In this document: positions 1 through 9,554 of the stretch, in pieces
Numbering within the stretch: the first letter of the stretch is position 1
How the letters are laid out: each line of letters begins with the position of its first letter
Assembly: GCA_013180625.2 (NCBI GenBank)
Contig: SNVD02004653.1
Location: 62,001-126,000 of the forward strand
DNA length: 64,000 bases
Origin: Boswellia sacra
Lineage: Eukaryota > Streptophyta > Magnoliopsida > Sapindales > Burseraceae
Direction of reading: 5' to 3'
Made by a program: the position numbers and the translations under genes
The notes under the pieces: model-generated
Databases searched by the model: none
Told to the model about the DNA's origin: nothing
Seen by the model: only the letters and a program-made list of their open reading frames with translations

Positions 1-1500
1 TAGTTTAGATAAAATGAAAAAAGAAAAAACTTTAGATGCATATTTTGAAAAAGAGTAGAATTGAGAAATTAGAGGTTGTAAAAAAAAATCACATTGATAT
101 TATAAAATTTATATGTTATATATTTATGTTTTGGATAAATTATTAATTTATATTATTGTTGAGCCTTCAAGGATTTAAAAAGAATTATTATATTATGCAT
201 TTAGCGAATTCATTTACTACATTGGCTCGAGTCGAGACCAAAAGATTTTATTATTTAATCAAGGTTATTAATTTATCGAACATTCATTTATTAAGATTTT
301 ACTATACGGCGATACAGTATAAGTTGGCTTGATAATTATCTTGTTCATTTGAAAATAACATTTAGCTAATTTACATGATTGAAACAGTCATATCAATGTG
401 ATTTGGATTGGGCTGTCCTCATACCAAACGAATCGATCCAATATTTTTTCTTTCCCAGATGAAAAAAAAATAAAGAAGATGATGTGCCATCCATGACACA
501 TGCATAGCATGCATGTTAAGTAATTATATTAGTAATGTAACATGAATTTTTTTTTGACGGGTGAAAACAAATTCTTAAGTTTTAATGGATTAGAATTGGC
601 ATTCTATCCCGTTCCAGGGACAAGGATGAGAACAGGGATAAGGGATTGCCATCCTCAACCTATCCTGACCCAATTGCCATCCGTACAGCTAAGAATTAAA
701 ATGAAATGGTTACAGAGCCCTCACGCGGTTAAACTCTTAAAATAATTGGGCCTCGATCAGTAGAGATTTTTTTCGTATGACTCTGCCACGCATACAGCAC
801 AGCCCAATCTCAAATTTGCTATTCATCGATGCTACCACAAATTAAGGTTGTATAACACCATTTGAAATTGTACTCAGTCCAACTCTGAAAACAGGTCGGT
901 TGAAGGGTGTACTTCTGGAACCAATCACATTTGTTTGCAGCTGATACTATGTAAGAATTTCATATTTTGCTAGTAAGTTCTTAATTCTCATCGTTATAGT
1001 AATAGATGAGCTAGAGATCGGCTCTATTATTATGTATATATAGTTAATCAAAAATTAATAATGCTATACTTATTATAAACTCTACAATATGACGTGACGA
1101 TGTAAATGATAAAATCCTATTAGAGACATAACTTTTCTCATCTACTTTTGTTTTTTCTTAGTTAGTGAATTTTTGTAATGTAAGCTACTACGTCATCTTG
1201 TAGACTTTATGTTGTATGGCTATTGTAAGTCTAACATTACGCATTCAAAATTTCAGTGGTGCTAGAGGACGAATTTATAAAGGTAATGCCTAATCAATTA
1301 TGCTATGTTTACAAAGTCTGGGCACAAATTTGTATTTCAATTGATATGACATTGCAGATGAATGAAAGGATGAATATAAAAAATTCAATATAATAAACGT
1401 TGATCATTAATGTGACATTGATTGAATGATGTTACGTCAACTTCACATATAAACTTTATATATATATTTTGAAAAGATAACATTGCTCATAATCAATGTT
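1..1500. other. AT-rich intergenic DNA, no gene seen
   Basis: This stretch has many short A/T runs and no reading frame with a recognisable domain. The longest frame, about 67 codons near 542-745, starts in a T-run and has no motif. Nothing here is supported as a gene or RNA. Confidence 0.6.
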
Positions 1501-1505
1501 ATTCT

Positions 1506-2030
1506 TGTAATGACCGGTCCCCTGCCCATTTGGGGAACGAGGGCCTTATAGGACCCCTCTCTATTACCCGCATGGGACCTTACGGTTGTCATCAATCGCA
1601 CAACAATCGGTATTGTCCGCTTTGGAAGCCCACAAGCCCCTCACGATTTTGTCCACTTACGGGGAACATGGCCTCAAGGGTCACCCTCTTTTACCGGTGT
1701 GGCGTGTCCCCCAGCTCTCAAACCCAAGACCTCAAAGATCTTTGACGTTCAAACCGAGTACCATTCGAGTTGCCCGAATGGTACCAAGTTTGAACTTTGG
1801 GCGCCTATAAGGTCTCGGGTTCGAATGAGGGGGACGCGTCTTGGGGCCTGTGGGCTTAACAGGAATAAAACTGCGTGGGTAATAGAGGGTGTTCCTTGAG
1901 GCCCCGTTCCCCAAAGCGAACAATACTGATTGTTGTGCGATCGATGACAACCGTAAGGTCCCATGCGGGTAATAGAGAGGTGTCCTATAAGGCCCTCGTT
2001 CCCCAAATGGGCGGGGGACCGATCGTTACA
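1506..2030. repeat. Complete fold-back unit with ~125-bp arms
   Basis: The left arm (1506 to about 1630) and right arm (about 1905-2030) are reverse complements with few mismatches. Shared blocks include the run around TGGGGAACGAGGGCCTTATA and the run around GGGACCTTACGGTTGTCATC. A further hairpin around GTACCATTCG...CGAATGGTAC lies near 1769-1793. An 18-bp near-palindromic spacer (2031-2048) separates it from the next copy. A transcript would fold into a long hairpin. Confidence 0.7.
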
Positions 2031-3163
2031 ATAAAATGCGCGTTTTATTGTAACGACCGGTCCCCTACCCGGGTGCACTGCAGCACCGGGACCTTACGGT
2101 TGTTCTTGATTGCACAATAGTCAGTATTGTCCACTTTGGGCCTCACAGGTCCTGCTGGGGCTCGAAACACACCCTCTTTTACCCTTGTGGCGCATCCCCC
2201 AACTCTCGAACCCAAGACCTCAAAGGTCTTTGGCGTTCAAACTAAGTACCATTCAGGCAAAGGGACCGGTTGTTATAATAAAACGTCACTCAGGCAAAAG
2301 GATCGGTCGTTACAATAAAACGCTCGTTTTATTGTAACGACTGTTCCCCCGCTCATTTGGGGAACGAGGGCCTTATAGGACACCTCTCTATTACCCGTAT
2401 AGGACCTTATGGTTGTCATCGATCGCGCAACAGTCAGTATTGTCTGCTTTGGAGAACGGGACCTCAAGAGACACCTTCTATTACCTGCACGGTTTTGCTC
2501 CCGTTAGGCCTACAGGCCTCAGGACGCATCCCCCACCGTTCGAACCCAGAACCTCCACTTCACCACAAAGGTACCCAAAGTTCACAATGAGCACCATTCG
2601 GGCAACTTGCCCGAATGGTACTCGGTTTGAACGCCAAAGACCTTTGAGGTCTTGGGTTTGAGAGCTAAGGGATGCGCCATGCGGGTAAAAGAGGGTGACC
2701 CTTGAGGCCCTGTTCCCCGTAAGTGGACAAAACCGTGAGGGGCCTGTGGGCTTCCAAAGCGGATAATACTGTGTGGAATTCCAATATATATATATATATA
2801 TATATTATAAATTTTAGAAAATATGAATAAGGGTAATTGAGTAATTTTATGAGAATTGGGTTGGATAATAGAAGTGGGCTTGTGTTGGAATTGGTAAGGG
2901 TGAATTGGGCTTGAATTTGAAACTGTTGGACTTAGGCCCATTGAGCCAAGGCCTTATGTATATAAGAGATGGGGTTTTCTAGAATTAAGTGGAAGGAAAA
3001 AAAAAAAAAAGAAGAAGAGAAGAGGAGGAGTTCACGTTCCAGGAAGAAAAGAGAAAAAAAAAAGAAGAAGAGAAAGGAGAGGAAAGAGAAGAGAGGAAAA
3101 ATTTCAAGAAGTTTAGCTTGGAAAAACAAGTAGGAGATTCTAACACTATACTTACTTCATGTT

Positions 3164-3698
3164 ATGTGTTTTTTAGTTGAATTGATATTGTTGTTATGTA
3201 TGTGACATGTTTTGACTTGAATTCTTGGTTGCTTGGATGATGAATTATGAGTGAAGTTAATTATTGCAAATTGTTTGTTGTGATTGCATGAAGAATTATG
3301 TGTGAGTTGAAGTGTTGATAAAGTGGAGTAGAGATGATATGTAACTGTCTTGTGTTGATTGAGTTGATGCGTTTTTCTGGATTGAGAATTGTATGATTTC
3401 TCATTTGTTTTGGAAAATAGATGTGTTTTTTAGTTGAATTGATGTTGTTGTTATGTATGTGACATGTTTTTGACTTGAATTCTTGGTTGCTTGGATGATG
3501 AATTATGAGTGAAGTTACTTATTGCAAATTATTTATTGTGATTGCATGAAGAATTATGTGTGAGTTGAAGTGTTGATAAAGTGGAGTAGAGATGATTTTG
3601 TGAGAAGTGTAATTCATGTAACTGTCTTGTGTTGATTGAGTTGATGTATTTTTCTGGATTGAGAATTGTATGATTTCTCATTTGTTTTGGAAAATAGA
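3164..3698 (+). repeat. 257-bp direct duplication inside the solo LTR
   Basis: The block starting ATGTGTTTTTTAGTTGAATTG at 3164 repeats at 3421 with few substitutions. The second copy has about 19 extra bases near 3597. There is no coding content. Confidence 0.8.
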
Positions 3699-4089
3699 CG
3701 TATTAGGCTTTAATTAGCCGTTGATTTCGTTGAATTTGGAGTTAAAACGGATTTTTGGTGAATTTTTGAAGTTGGGAGTTGAAATATGAAAATGGTACGT
3801 TTTGAACCAGCTCTGGAATTCGATTCCGGTGTTTCACTCGACAGTAAACAGTGCATCAAGTGAACAGTATCGAGTGTCGAGTGAACAGTATTTTCAGTGA
3901 ACAGTGTCGAGTAAACAGTGTTTTCAGTGAACAGTGTCAAGAAACAGTGTCGAGTGAGCAGTGTCGAGTGTCGAGTAAAATTTCAGAACCACCCCAAATT
4001 GACTGAATACTTCCCAAAAAGTCCTGGATTTTGCATAAAAATCATAATTTCTTGAGATTTATCATAGTGATGATATTGAAAGGCTGTTA

Positions 4090-4560
4090 ATGTATGCATT
4101 GGACCTTGGATGGGCTGTTTTGTATACGGATCCAAGGAGAATGCGGATATTATATTCTAAGGGTTGGACCTTGGGTGGACCGTTCTGTATACGGACTCAA
4201 GGGGAATACAAATATAATGATATGAAGTGTTGGACCTTGGGTGGACCGTTCTGTATACGGACTCAAGGGGAATACGAATATAATGATATGAAGTGTTTGA
4301 CCTTGGGTGGACCATTCTATATACGGACCCAAAGGGAACACGAATATAATGATATGAAGTGCTGGACTTTGGGTGGACAGTTCTGTATACGGACCCAAGG
4401 GGAACACGAATATAATGATATAAGGTGTTGGACCTTGGGTGGACCGTTCTGTATACGGACCCAAGGGGAACACGAATATTTCGATATGATGTGTCGGACC
4501 TTGGATGGCCCGTTTTGTATACGGATCCAAGGGGAATACGAACAGAAATTTCATATGTGA
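4090..4560 (+). repeat. 66-bp tandem array (about 7 copies), open on both strands
   Basis: Units run from one GGACCTTGGGTGGACC block to the next (4166, 4232, 4298 and so on, 66 bp apart). Because 66 is a multiple of 3, a frame of about 156 codons stays open on the plus strand and about 134 on the minus strand. Each unit contains the partly palindromic pair CCTTGGGTGGACC / GGACCCAAGG. I read it as a non-coding minisatellite in the LTR. Confidence 0.85.
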
Positions 4561-5095
4561 ACGAACATAATAGTTTGATATATTATTATTGGATGTCTAC
4601 TCTTGTGATTGAATATGTGTGGAATGTGAATAATTTCGTATAATGTTAGAACTTTCCTACTGGGCTTTAGGCTCACCCCCTCCCTCCATAGGTACACAGA
4701 AGGATGCTCATCCTAGAGATGTTCCAGAGCTTTCTTAGGGAGTCTGGAGTCAGTATGCATATAATTCTTGGGGACTGTCTTGATTCTCCTAGTATGTAAT
4801 GGGAGATTTTGCTTGGTGACTATTAACTGATGTATTGATTTTGTCACCAGTGTATGTAAAATTAATTTTGAACAAATAGTCATAAGTTGTAATGAATTCT
4901 TGTGATGTATATATATAAAAAAAAAATTTATGAGATATGGATGACGTAATTTGTATAAATTCTCATTTAATCACCCCTAAAATCTCTAAATAAGAGATGT
5001 TAGGGCGTGACATACTGACTATTGTACGATCGAGGACAACCGTAAGGTCCCGGTACTGCAGTGCGCCCAGGCAGGGGACCGATCATTACAATTCT

Positions 5096-5452
5096 TTTAT
5101 CAATATCTCACGTCGTCAGATATGATTGATCCTGATTTTATAGATCAAAAGCTTGTTTGCTCTAAATTAAGAGATGCTTGTGCCAATATATACGTCTATA
5201 TAGAGCAATATGATGTCTATGCATCATTAAGCAAATTAAATGATATTAAATTAATTTTTAAAAGATCAATGTTCTGTCAATGTCCGCGCCACTGGTGCAT
5301 GTCCTAGCTTGCTACTTTTAAACAAGTCAAGGGAAGTTTTGACAAACCACAAATATAGCAAGTTCTAGCATAAGTTCAATATAGAAATGCCAAAATGAAG
5401 AAAAAGGAATTTCCCCGTAAAATTGGAAAAAAAGAAAATCCTTCGCTTCCAG
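5096..5452. other. 3' flank of the NLR pseudogene
   Basis: AT-rich sequence between the fold-back element and the stop codon of the NLR tail. A 61-codon frame at 5122-5307 shows no domain. No other feature is seen. Confidence 0.5.
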
Positions 5453-5667
5453 CTAGCAATACAGGAAAGGGAGAACATTATAGGAAAATAAAGAGAGAAG
5501 GGTCAAAAGAAAAAACAAACGCAGACGTACAACTACACAAATTATTTGTTTATGCATTGTCGTCAAACCAATTTCTATGAATTCCCATTGGGGTGGAGAA
5601 GGGATCGACTTCAATCTTTCTGGAATTACGAACCCCCTCGTTTCAATCTTCAAACTTCTAAGCATAG
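5453..5667 (-). pseudogene. C-terminal LRR tail of the split CNL resistance gene
   Basis: Read on the minus strand from 5667, this frame gives MLRSLKIETRGFVIPERL followed by KSIP, the usual closing LRR of RPP13/RPP8-type resistance proteins, then a hydrophobic tail to a stop at 5453. It continues in frame, codon for codon, from the LRR frame ending at 35303 (…LQVEKRCMP), once the 29.6-kb insertion between them and one copy of a 4-bp duplication are set aside. It is therefore the displaced 3' end of the gene at 35303-37660. The hydrophobic tail is unusual and may reflect loss of the original stop. Confidence 0.85.
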
Positions 5668-6046
5668 TGTCACGAGCTTAGAGGTTTGTGCAGCTCGCTC
5701 GTGTGGCACTTAGGCAACCTGAACCCGAAATTTGCTAAGTAAGCCTTGATGCTAGTCTTCTCGCTCAAGGAGAAGATAGGACCGTTGAGCTAAAGAGCTT
5801 GTAGGCAAAGAAGAGAAGAGTTAGAAGATGGAGACATGTATTGCTAAGCAAGAGAGCTTCGTATTACACAAGAATGCTTGGATTTGCTTAGATGATTTAC
5901 AAATGAGCCTTGGAGGGTTTTTATAGTGAACCACCTCTCAAATAAATGGCTAAGATCTAATACATCTAAGGGTCCTAATTCACTATCTAGAATCATCTAT
6001 TAGATATGTACAAGAGTTGATAAGTACAACAGTAGATATGTACAAG
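5668..6046 (-). repeat. Truncated 3' LTR of the gypsy element
   Basis: It aligns with 34810-35180, sharing CAGCTCGCTCGTG, the TTGCTAAGTAAGCCTTGATG block and TAGATATGTACAAG. It stops at 6046, exactly where CACTACAAGAAAA begins. The remaining ~120 bp of the family LTR (the GAGTTTTCTAGAAACTT side) is not found elsewhere in the window. Confidence 0.85.
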
Positions 6047-6683
6047 CACTACAAGAAAAAAGTTAATATTTGACTGTTTTTAGCCGTCAAATATGATAAT
6101 ATTTGACGGTTATTACGTGTCATATATGTCACCGTCAAATATGATAATAGTTGACCGTTGGTCAAACAGTCAAATATTAACTATAACATATTTGACTCTT
6201 ACGAAATAGTCAAGTTTTATACCTTTGAAATTCAAATTTTTAGCATTATTTGACGGTTTATGAAATAAATATTTGACATAAACCGTCAAATATGCCAAAA
6301 GTAACGGTCAAAATTTCTAAATTATTGTTAATAATATTTGATAGTAACCGTCAAATATTTTGGGTCAAAATTTTTACATATTTGATTGTTTTTAACCGTC
6401 AAGTATGTCAGCATAGAGTAATATTTGACTCTTTTTCGACAGACAAATATTGTTGTAAATAAAATTCTTAATACTTGACCGTTTGGATACTGTCAAGTAT
6501 GACAAAATTTTTACATATTTGATTGTTTTTAACCGTCAAGTATGTTAGCATAGTAATATTTGACTCTTTTCCGACAGACAAATATTGTTTGTAAATAAAA
6601 TTCTTAATACTTGACCGTTTGGATACTGTCAAGTATGACAAAATTGTTTTGCTTATATTTGACTCTTTTTTGGCAGACAAATA
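6047..6683 (+). mobile_element. CACTA (En/Spm) left terminus and subterminal repeats
   Basis: CACTACAAGAAAAAA at 6047 is the canonical CACTA terminal motif. It is followed by dense subterminal copies of TATTTGACGGTT, ACCGTCAAATAT and variants in both orientations, the presumed transposase-binding array of this superfamily. The array is cut at 6683 by the copia element and resumes at 15166. No CACTA transposase is visible and no right terminus (…CTTGTAGTG) was found in the window, so the element is non-autonomous and truncated. Confidence 0.85.
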
Positions 6684-7920
6684 TGTTAGCCCTAAGGTTA
6701 CATGATAATTTTGATGATAACAATACACATTGATTAATTGAGATTTACTAACATGTTTATTTATGTGCAAGAGTAAGATCATTGAAATAATTTTAAAATC
6801 AAGAAGAGGCTTATTAAAATGAAGTGTTGAAGCTAAGGAGAAGACTACATGTTAAAGGCACCAAAGTTTAAGAACAAGGATTGACTCAAGGAATGTGACA
6901 CATGAGCAATGTTCAATCAATTGGTCATATATATCTCTACAAATATCCAAATGACGTGATTCTTGAGCCTTTGGAAAGTTTACTCAATTTATAACATTTC
7001 ATATGTTTTAATGAAATTCAAATTTCAAGTGCAAGGTTGTCCAAATTATCATGCAAGTTGAAAAACAAATGGAAGCAGCTGACATGAGCACTGAATACTC
7101 CTTTGGACATATCTTGAGCTACAAAAATCAAAATGACTTGATTCTTGTGGCATTGGAAAGATGACTTAATGAAGAACATTACATATGTTTTGAAAAAATT
7201 CAAATTTCAATCAGAAGGCCGACATAATTGACATGCAATTCGGTGGACTGACACAGAGAAGAAAAATCAACTCACATGAGCACCGAATGGTGTTTTGGCC
7301 ATATCTTAAGATAGAGATATCCAAATGCTTTGATTCTTAATTTTTTGGAAAGATTATTCAAATATTCAGATCTTTTATGTTTTGAAGAAATTCAAATTTC
7401 AAATGGAAGACTGACAGAATTATCATTCAATTTGGTGGACTGACACAAGAAAGAAAAATCAAGTCACATGAGTACCGAATGGTTTTTTGACCATATCTTG
7501 AGGTACAGATATCCAAATGACTTGATTCTTGATGCGTTGGAAATCTTATTCAAACATGCAAATCTTTTATGTTTTGCAGAATTTCAAATTTCAAACGGAA
7601 CATTGACAAAAATGGCAGACAAAATTACGGTTTTTATGGTGGGCAGAAAATTTGGAGTTGGTGTCTTCACTTGTTCAAGTTCATCTCATTTGCCTATAAA
7701 AGGAGCCCTTCTCCCATGCATTCAGTAAGACAAGAAGAGTAATAGAAGCATCTATCAAGCAAAAAAAATAAGAGAATTATCAAGTCTAGAGACAGTTTAT
7801 ATTCTTTATCTACTTTTTGAAGAGAGTTGTACTTTTGTTGTAAAAATTTACTTTTGTTCTTGTATTGTGGTGAGAGTGAAATCTTCTTGTAAAGGATAAA
7901 ATTTATCCTTGAGAGAACTC

Positions 7921-8215
7921 TTTCCTTGGTGAGTTTGTTCATCAAGAAGAACTCTTGGTGTGGTGTTATCAAGAGTTGAAGGAAGTTTCCTTGTTGAGGT
8001 TGTTCATCAAGAAGAACTCTTGGTGTGGTGTTATCAAGGGTTGAAGGAAGTTGCCTTGGTGAGGTTTGGGTTCATCAAGAGAACTCTTGGTGTGGTTGTT
8101 TATCAAGGCTTGAAGGAAGTTTGCCTTGGTGAGGTTGTTCATCAGAAAACTCTTGTGTGGTGTTAGCAAGAGTGGAAGAAAAGGTCCTTGGTGAGGTTGT
8201 TTCATCAAAGCAAGT
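7921..8215 (+). repeat. 65-bp tandem array in copia 5' LTR (degenerate)
   Basis: Four imperfect copies of a unit beginning CCTTGGTGAGGTTGTTCATC. The same array in the 3' LTR (14551-14833) is much more regular, so this copy has decayed or is poorly assembled. Confidence 0.8.
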
Positions 8216-8398
8216 TTTGTAAAGATTTCTACAACTTAGTGGAAGCTTAGCTCATTGAGCTAAGAGCCCCGTGGACGTAGGCAAGGGTTTGCCGACCCAT
8301 CTTACATCGAGTTTTGCACTCTCCCTCTATCCCTATACTCTTTACATTTACTTGCAACTGTGATTGTTCTTATTTTATTTCTCCTTATTGTACTATAT

Positions 8399-8436
8399 CT
8401 GTCTCTTATACACATCTAGATGTGTATAAGAGACAG
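8399..8436. other. Nextera/Tn5 mosaic-end junction (assembly artefact)
   Basis: The 19-bp Tn5 mosaic end CTGTCTCTTATACACATCT (8399-8417) is immediately followed by its exact reverse complement (8418-8436). This 38-bp palindrome is the Nextera mate-pair junction linker. Reading from 8420 gives MCIRDS, the familiar contaminant peptide from this adapter. The 3' LTR of the same element has ordinary LTR sequence here, so the adapter has replaced real sequence. Confidence 0.96.
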
Positions 8437-8550
8437 CTCAAAGAAAGATTTAAATAATTTTGATCTTTCAAGAAAAGTTTACAAATCCGTTTTTATAAAT
8501 AAAAACCCAATTCACCCCCCCTCTTGGGTTGCCATACCTGGGTCAACAAG

Positions 8551-8562
8551 TGGTATCAGAGC
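8551..8562 (+). other. Copia primer-binding site (tRNA-Met type)
   Basis: TGGTATCAGAGC lies two bases after the 5' LTR end. It is complementary to the 3' end of initiator tRNA-Met, the usual primer of plant copia elements. Confidence 0.9.
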
Positions 8563-8603
8563 CAGGTTGCTCAATTTTTTAAATCTTAATCGATTTTTGA
8601 GCT

Positions 8604-9554
8604 ATGGCAACTTTTAATTCAACTTCATATGTTGAGGGACTTTCTATCTCTAGACCTCCATTTTTTAATGGAAGTGATTACTCTTGTTGGAAAACTAGAA
8701 TGAGTATTTTCTTGCAATCTTTCGATTATGATTTATGGTCTATTGTTTTGGAAGGACCTTTTGTTCCTATCAAAATTGAAAATGGAGAAAGCATGCTTAA
8801 TGAACCTAATGAGTTTAGTGAAGATGATAAAAAGAAACTAAGTTTGAATGCTAAAGCTATGAATGTGTTATATTGTGCTCTAGATAGAAATGAGTTTAAT
8901 AGAATATCTACTTGTTCTACGGTACAAGAAATATGGCACACACTTGAAGTTACTTATGAAGGAACTAGTCAAGTTAAAGAATCTAAAATTTGTATGCTAG
9001 TTCATAGTTATGGGCTTTTTAAGATGAAACCGTATGAATCAATTTTCGAAATGTTTACTAGATTTACGGATATTGTCAATGCTTTGAAATCTCTTGGTAA
9101 ATATTATTCTAATGTTGAATTGGTGAGAAAGATTCTTAGGTGTCTACCAAAATCTTGGGAGCCAAAGGTGACGGCAATTCAAGAAGCAAAGGACCTCACC
9201 AAACTACCATTAGAAGAACTTATGGGTTCTCTCATAATTCATGAAATCATCTTGAAAGAGAAAGAAGAAGATTGCGAAGTGGCAAATATGTGCTTCATGG
9301 CTTTAAGAGAAAATGAGATAAGTATTCCAAACCATGATCCTAAGCTTTCATATGATGAATTACTTGAAGCATTCCAAAATTTACATGTGCAAGTTGATAA
9401 ACAAAATTCAAAAATCAATGCTTTCAAAAAGAAGTCAAAAATCATGTTATCTCAATTAGAAAAGTTGGTGGAAATAAATGAAGCTTTAGAAAATGAAAAT
9501 GAAATTTTAAAGCAAAAAGATTTTGAAAGTTTGGAAAGTCAATACATTTATTAA
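8604..9554 (+). CDS. Copia gag (316 aa, N-terminal part)
   Basis: This is the structural capsid protein of the copia element, forming cytoplasmic virus-like particles. It begins MATFNSTSYVEGLSISRPPF 42 bp after the PBS. The motif PPFFNGSDYSCWKTRM near residues 20-35 and the following ~200 residues match the plant copia gag family (DUF4219/UBN2 type). The last ~100 residues are a charged, probably coiled-coil segment. The frame stops early at 9552-9554. The downstream frame 9679-10002 carries a damaged zinc knuckle, CTYCRRKGYKVYSC, with Tyr where the family has His, so gag is split and probably non-functional. Confidence 0.8.
   Translation: MATFNSTSYVEGLSISRPPFFNGSDYSCWKTRMSIFLQSFDYDLWSIVLEGPFVPIKIENGESMLNEPNEFSEDDKKKLSLNAKAMNVLYCALDRNEFNRISTCSTVQEIWHTLEVTYEGTSQVKESKICMLVHSYGLFKMKPYESIFEMFTRFTDIVNALKSLGKYYSNVELVRKILRCLPKSWEPKVTAIQEAKDLTKLPLEELMGSLIIHEIILKEKEEDCEVANMCFMALRENEISIPNHDPKLSYDELLEAFQNLHVQVDKQNSKINAFKKKSKIMLSQLEKLVEINEALENENEILKQKDFESLESQYIY

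Larger units (their letters stand above)
2772..5012 (+). mobile_element. Solo LTR, 2.24 kb, probably Ty3/gypsy
   Basis: It begins TGTGGAATTCC, ends TTAGGGCGTGACA and is flanked by TACTG on both sides (2767-2771 and 5013-5017), the 5-bp duplication of LTR-element integration. No internal region or second LTR is present, so it is a solo LTR left by recombination. A TATA-like TATATAAG at about 2959-2966 and purine-rich leader-like DNA after it suggest plus orientation. It carries a 257-bp direct duplication and a 66-bp tandem array. Removing it rejoins the right arm of the surrounding fold-back element. Confidence 0.85.
1506..5090. mobile_element. Composite fold-back / inverted-repeat element
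   Basis: The outer ends are inverted copies: the left begins TGTAATGACCGGTCCCC and the right ends GGGGACCGATCATTACA. Both are flanked by the same 5 bp, ATTCT (1501-1505 and 5091-5095). Inside, the same end sequence recurs at about 2030, 2049, 2272-2312 and 2333 in both orientations, so several related units are nested or head-to-head. The arms are long, with about 125 bp paired between 1506-1630 and 1905-2030. No protein is encoded. TG...CA ends with a 5-bp duplication fit LTR-type integration, while the arms fit a fold-back or MITE-like DNA element, so the class is open. The right arm is interrupted by a solo LTR at 2772-5012. Confidence 0.7.
6684..8548 (+). repeat. Copia 5' LTR
   Basis: A 1.87-kb direct repeat of 13314-15165, with a shared 65-bp tandem array and several near-identical ~200-bp blocks carrying TCAAATTTCAA. 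It contains the 38-bp adapter junction at 8399-8436. About 50 bp present at the same place in the 3' LTR (around 14990-15050) is missing there. Confidence 0.9.

Noticed and set aside
1780..1830. tRNA-derived SINE suggested by GGTTCGAATGAGG (B-box-like)
   Set aside because: No A-box at the right distance and no poly-A tail; the block recurs only as part of the fold-back element.
4090..4560. Repeat-containing protein gene
   Set aside because: It lies wholly in a minisatellite of a solo LTR, is open on both strands, and has no homologue I recognise.
5395..5580. 61-codon plus-strand Lys-rich frame
   Set aside because: Opposite strand of the NLR C-terminal tail, which has clear LRR similarity.
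8399..8436. A genuine bacterial Tn5 or other transposon end in the plant genome
   Set aside because: Perfect head-to-head 19-bp mosaic ends with nothing between them match the library linker; no transposon body exists.
8420..8617. 65-codon frame beginning MCIRDS
   Set aside because: The first residues are translated Tn5 mosaic-end adapter, and the rest is LTR/PBS sequence.
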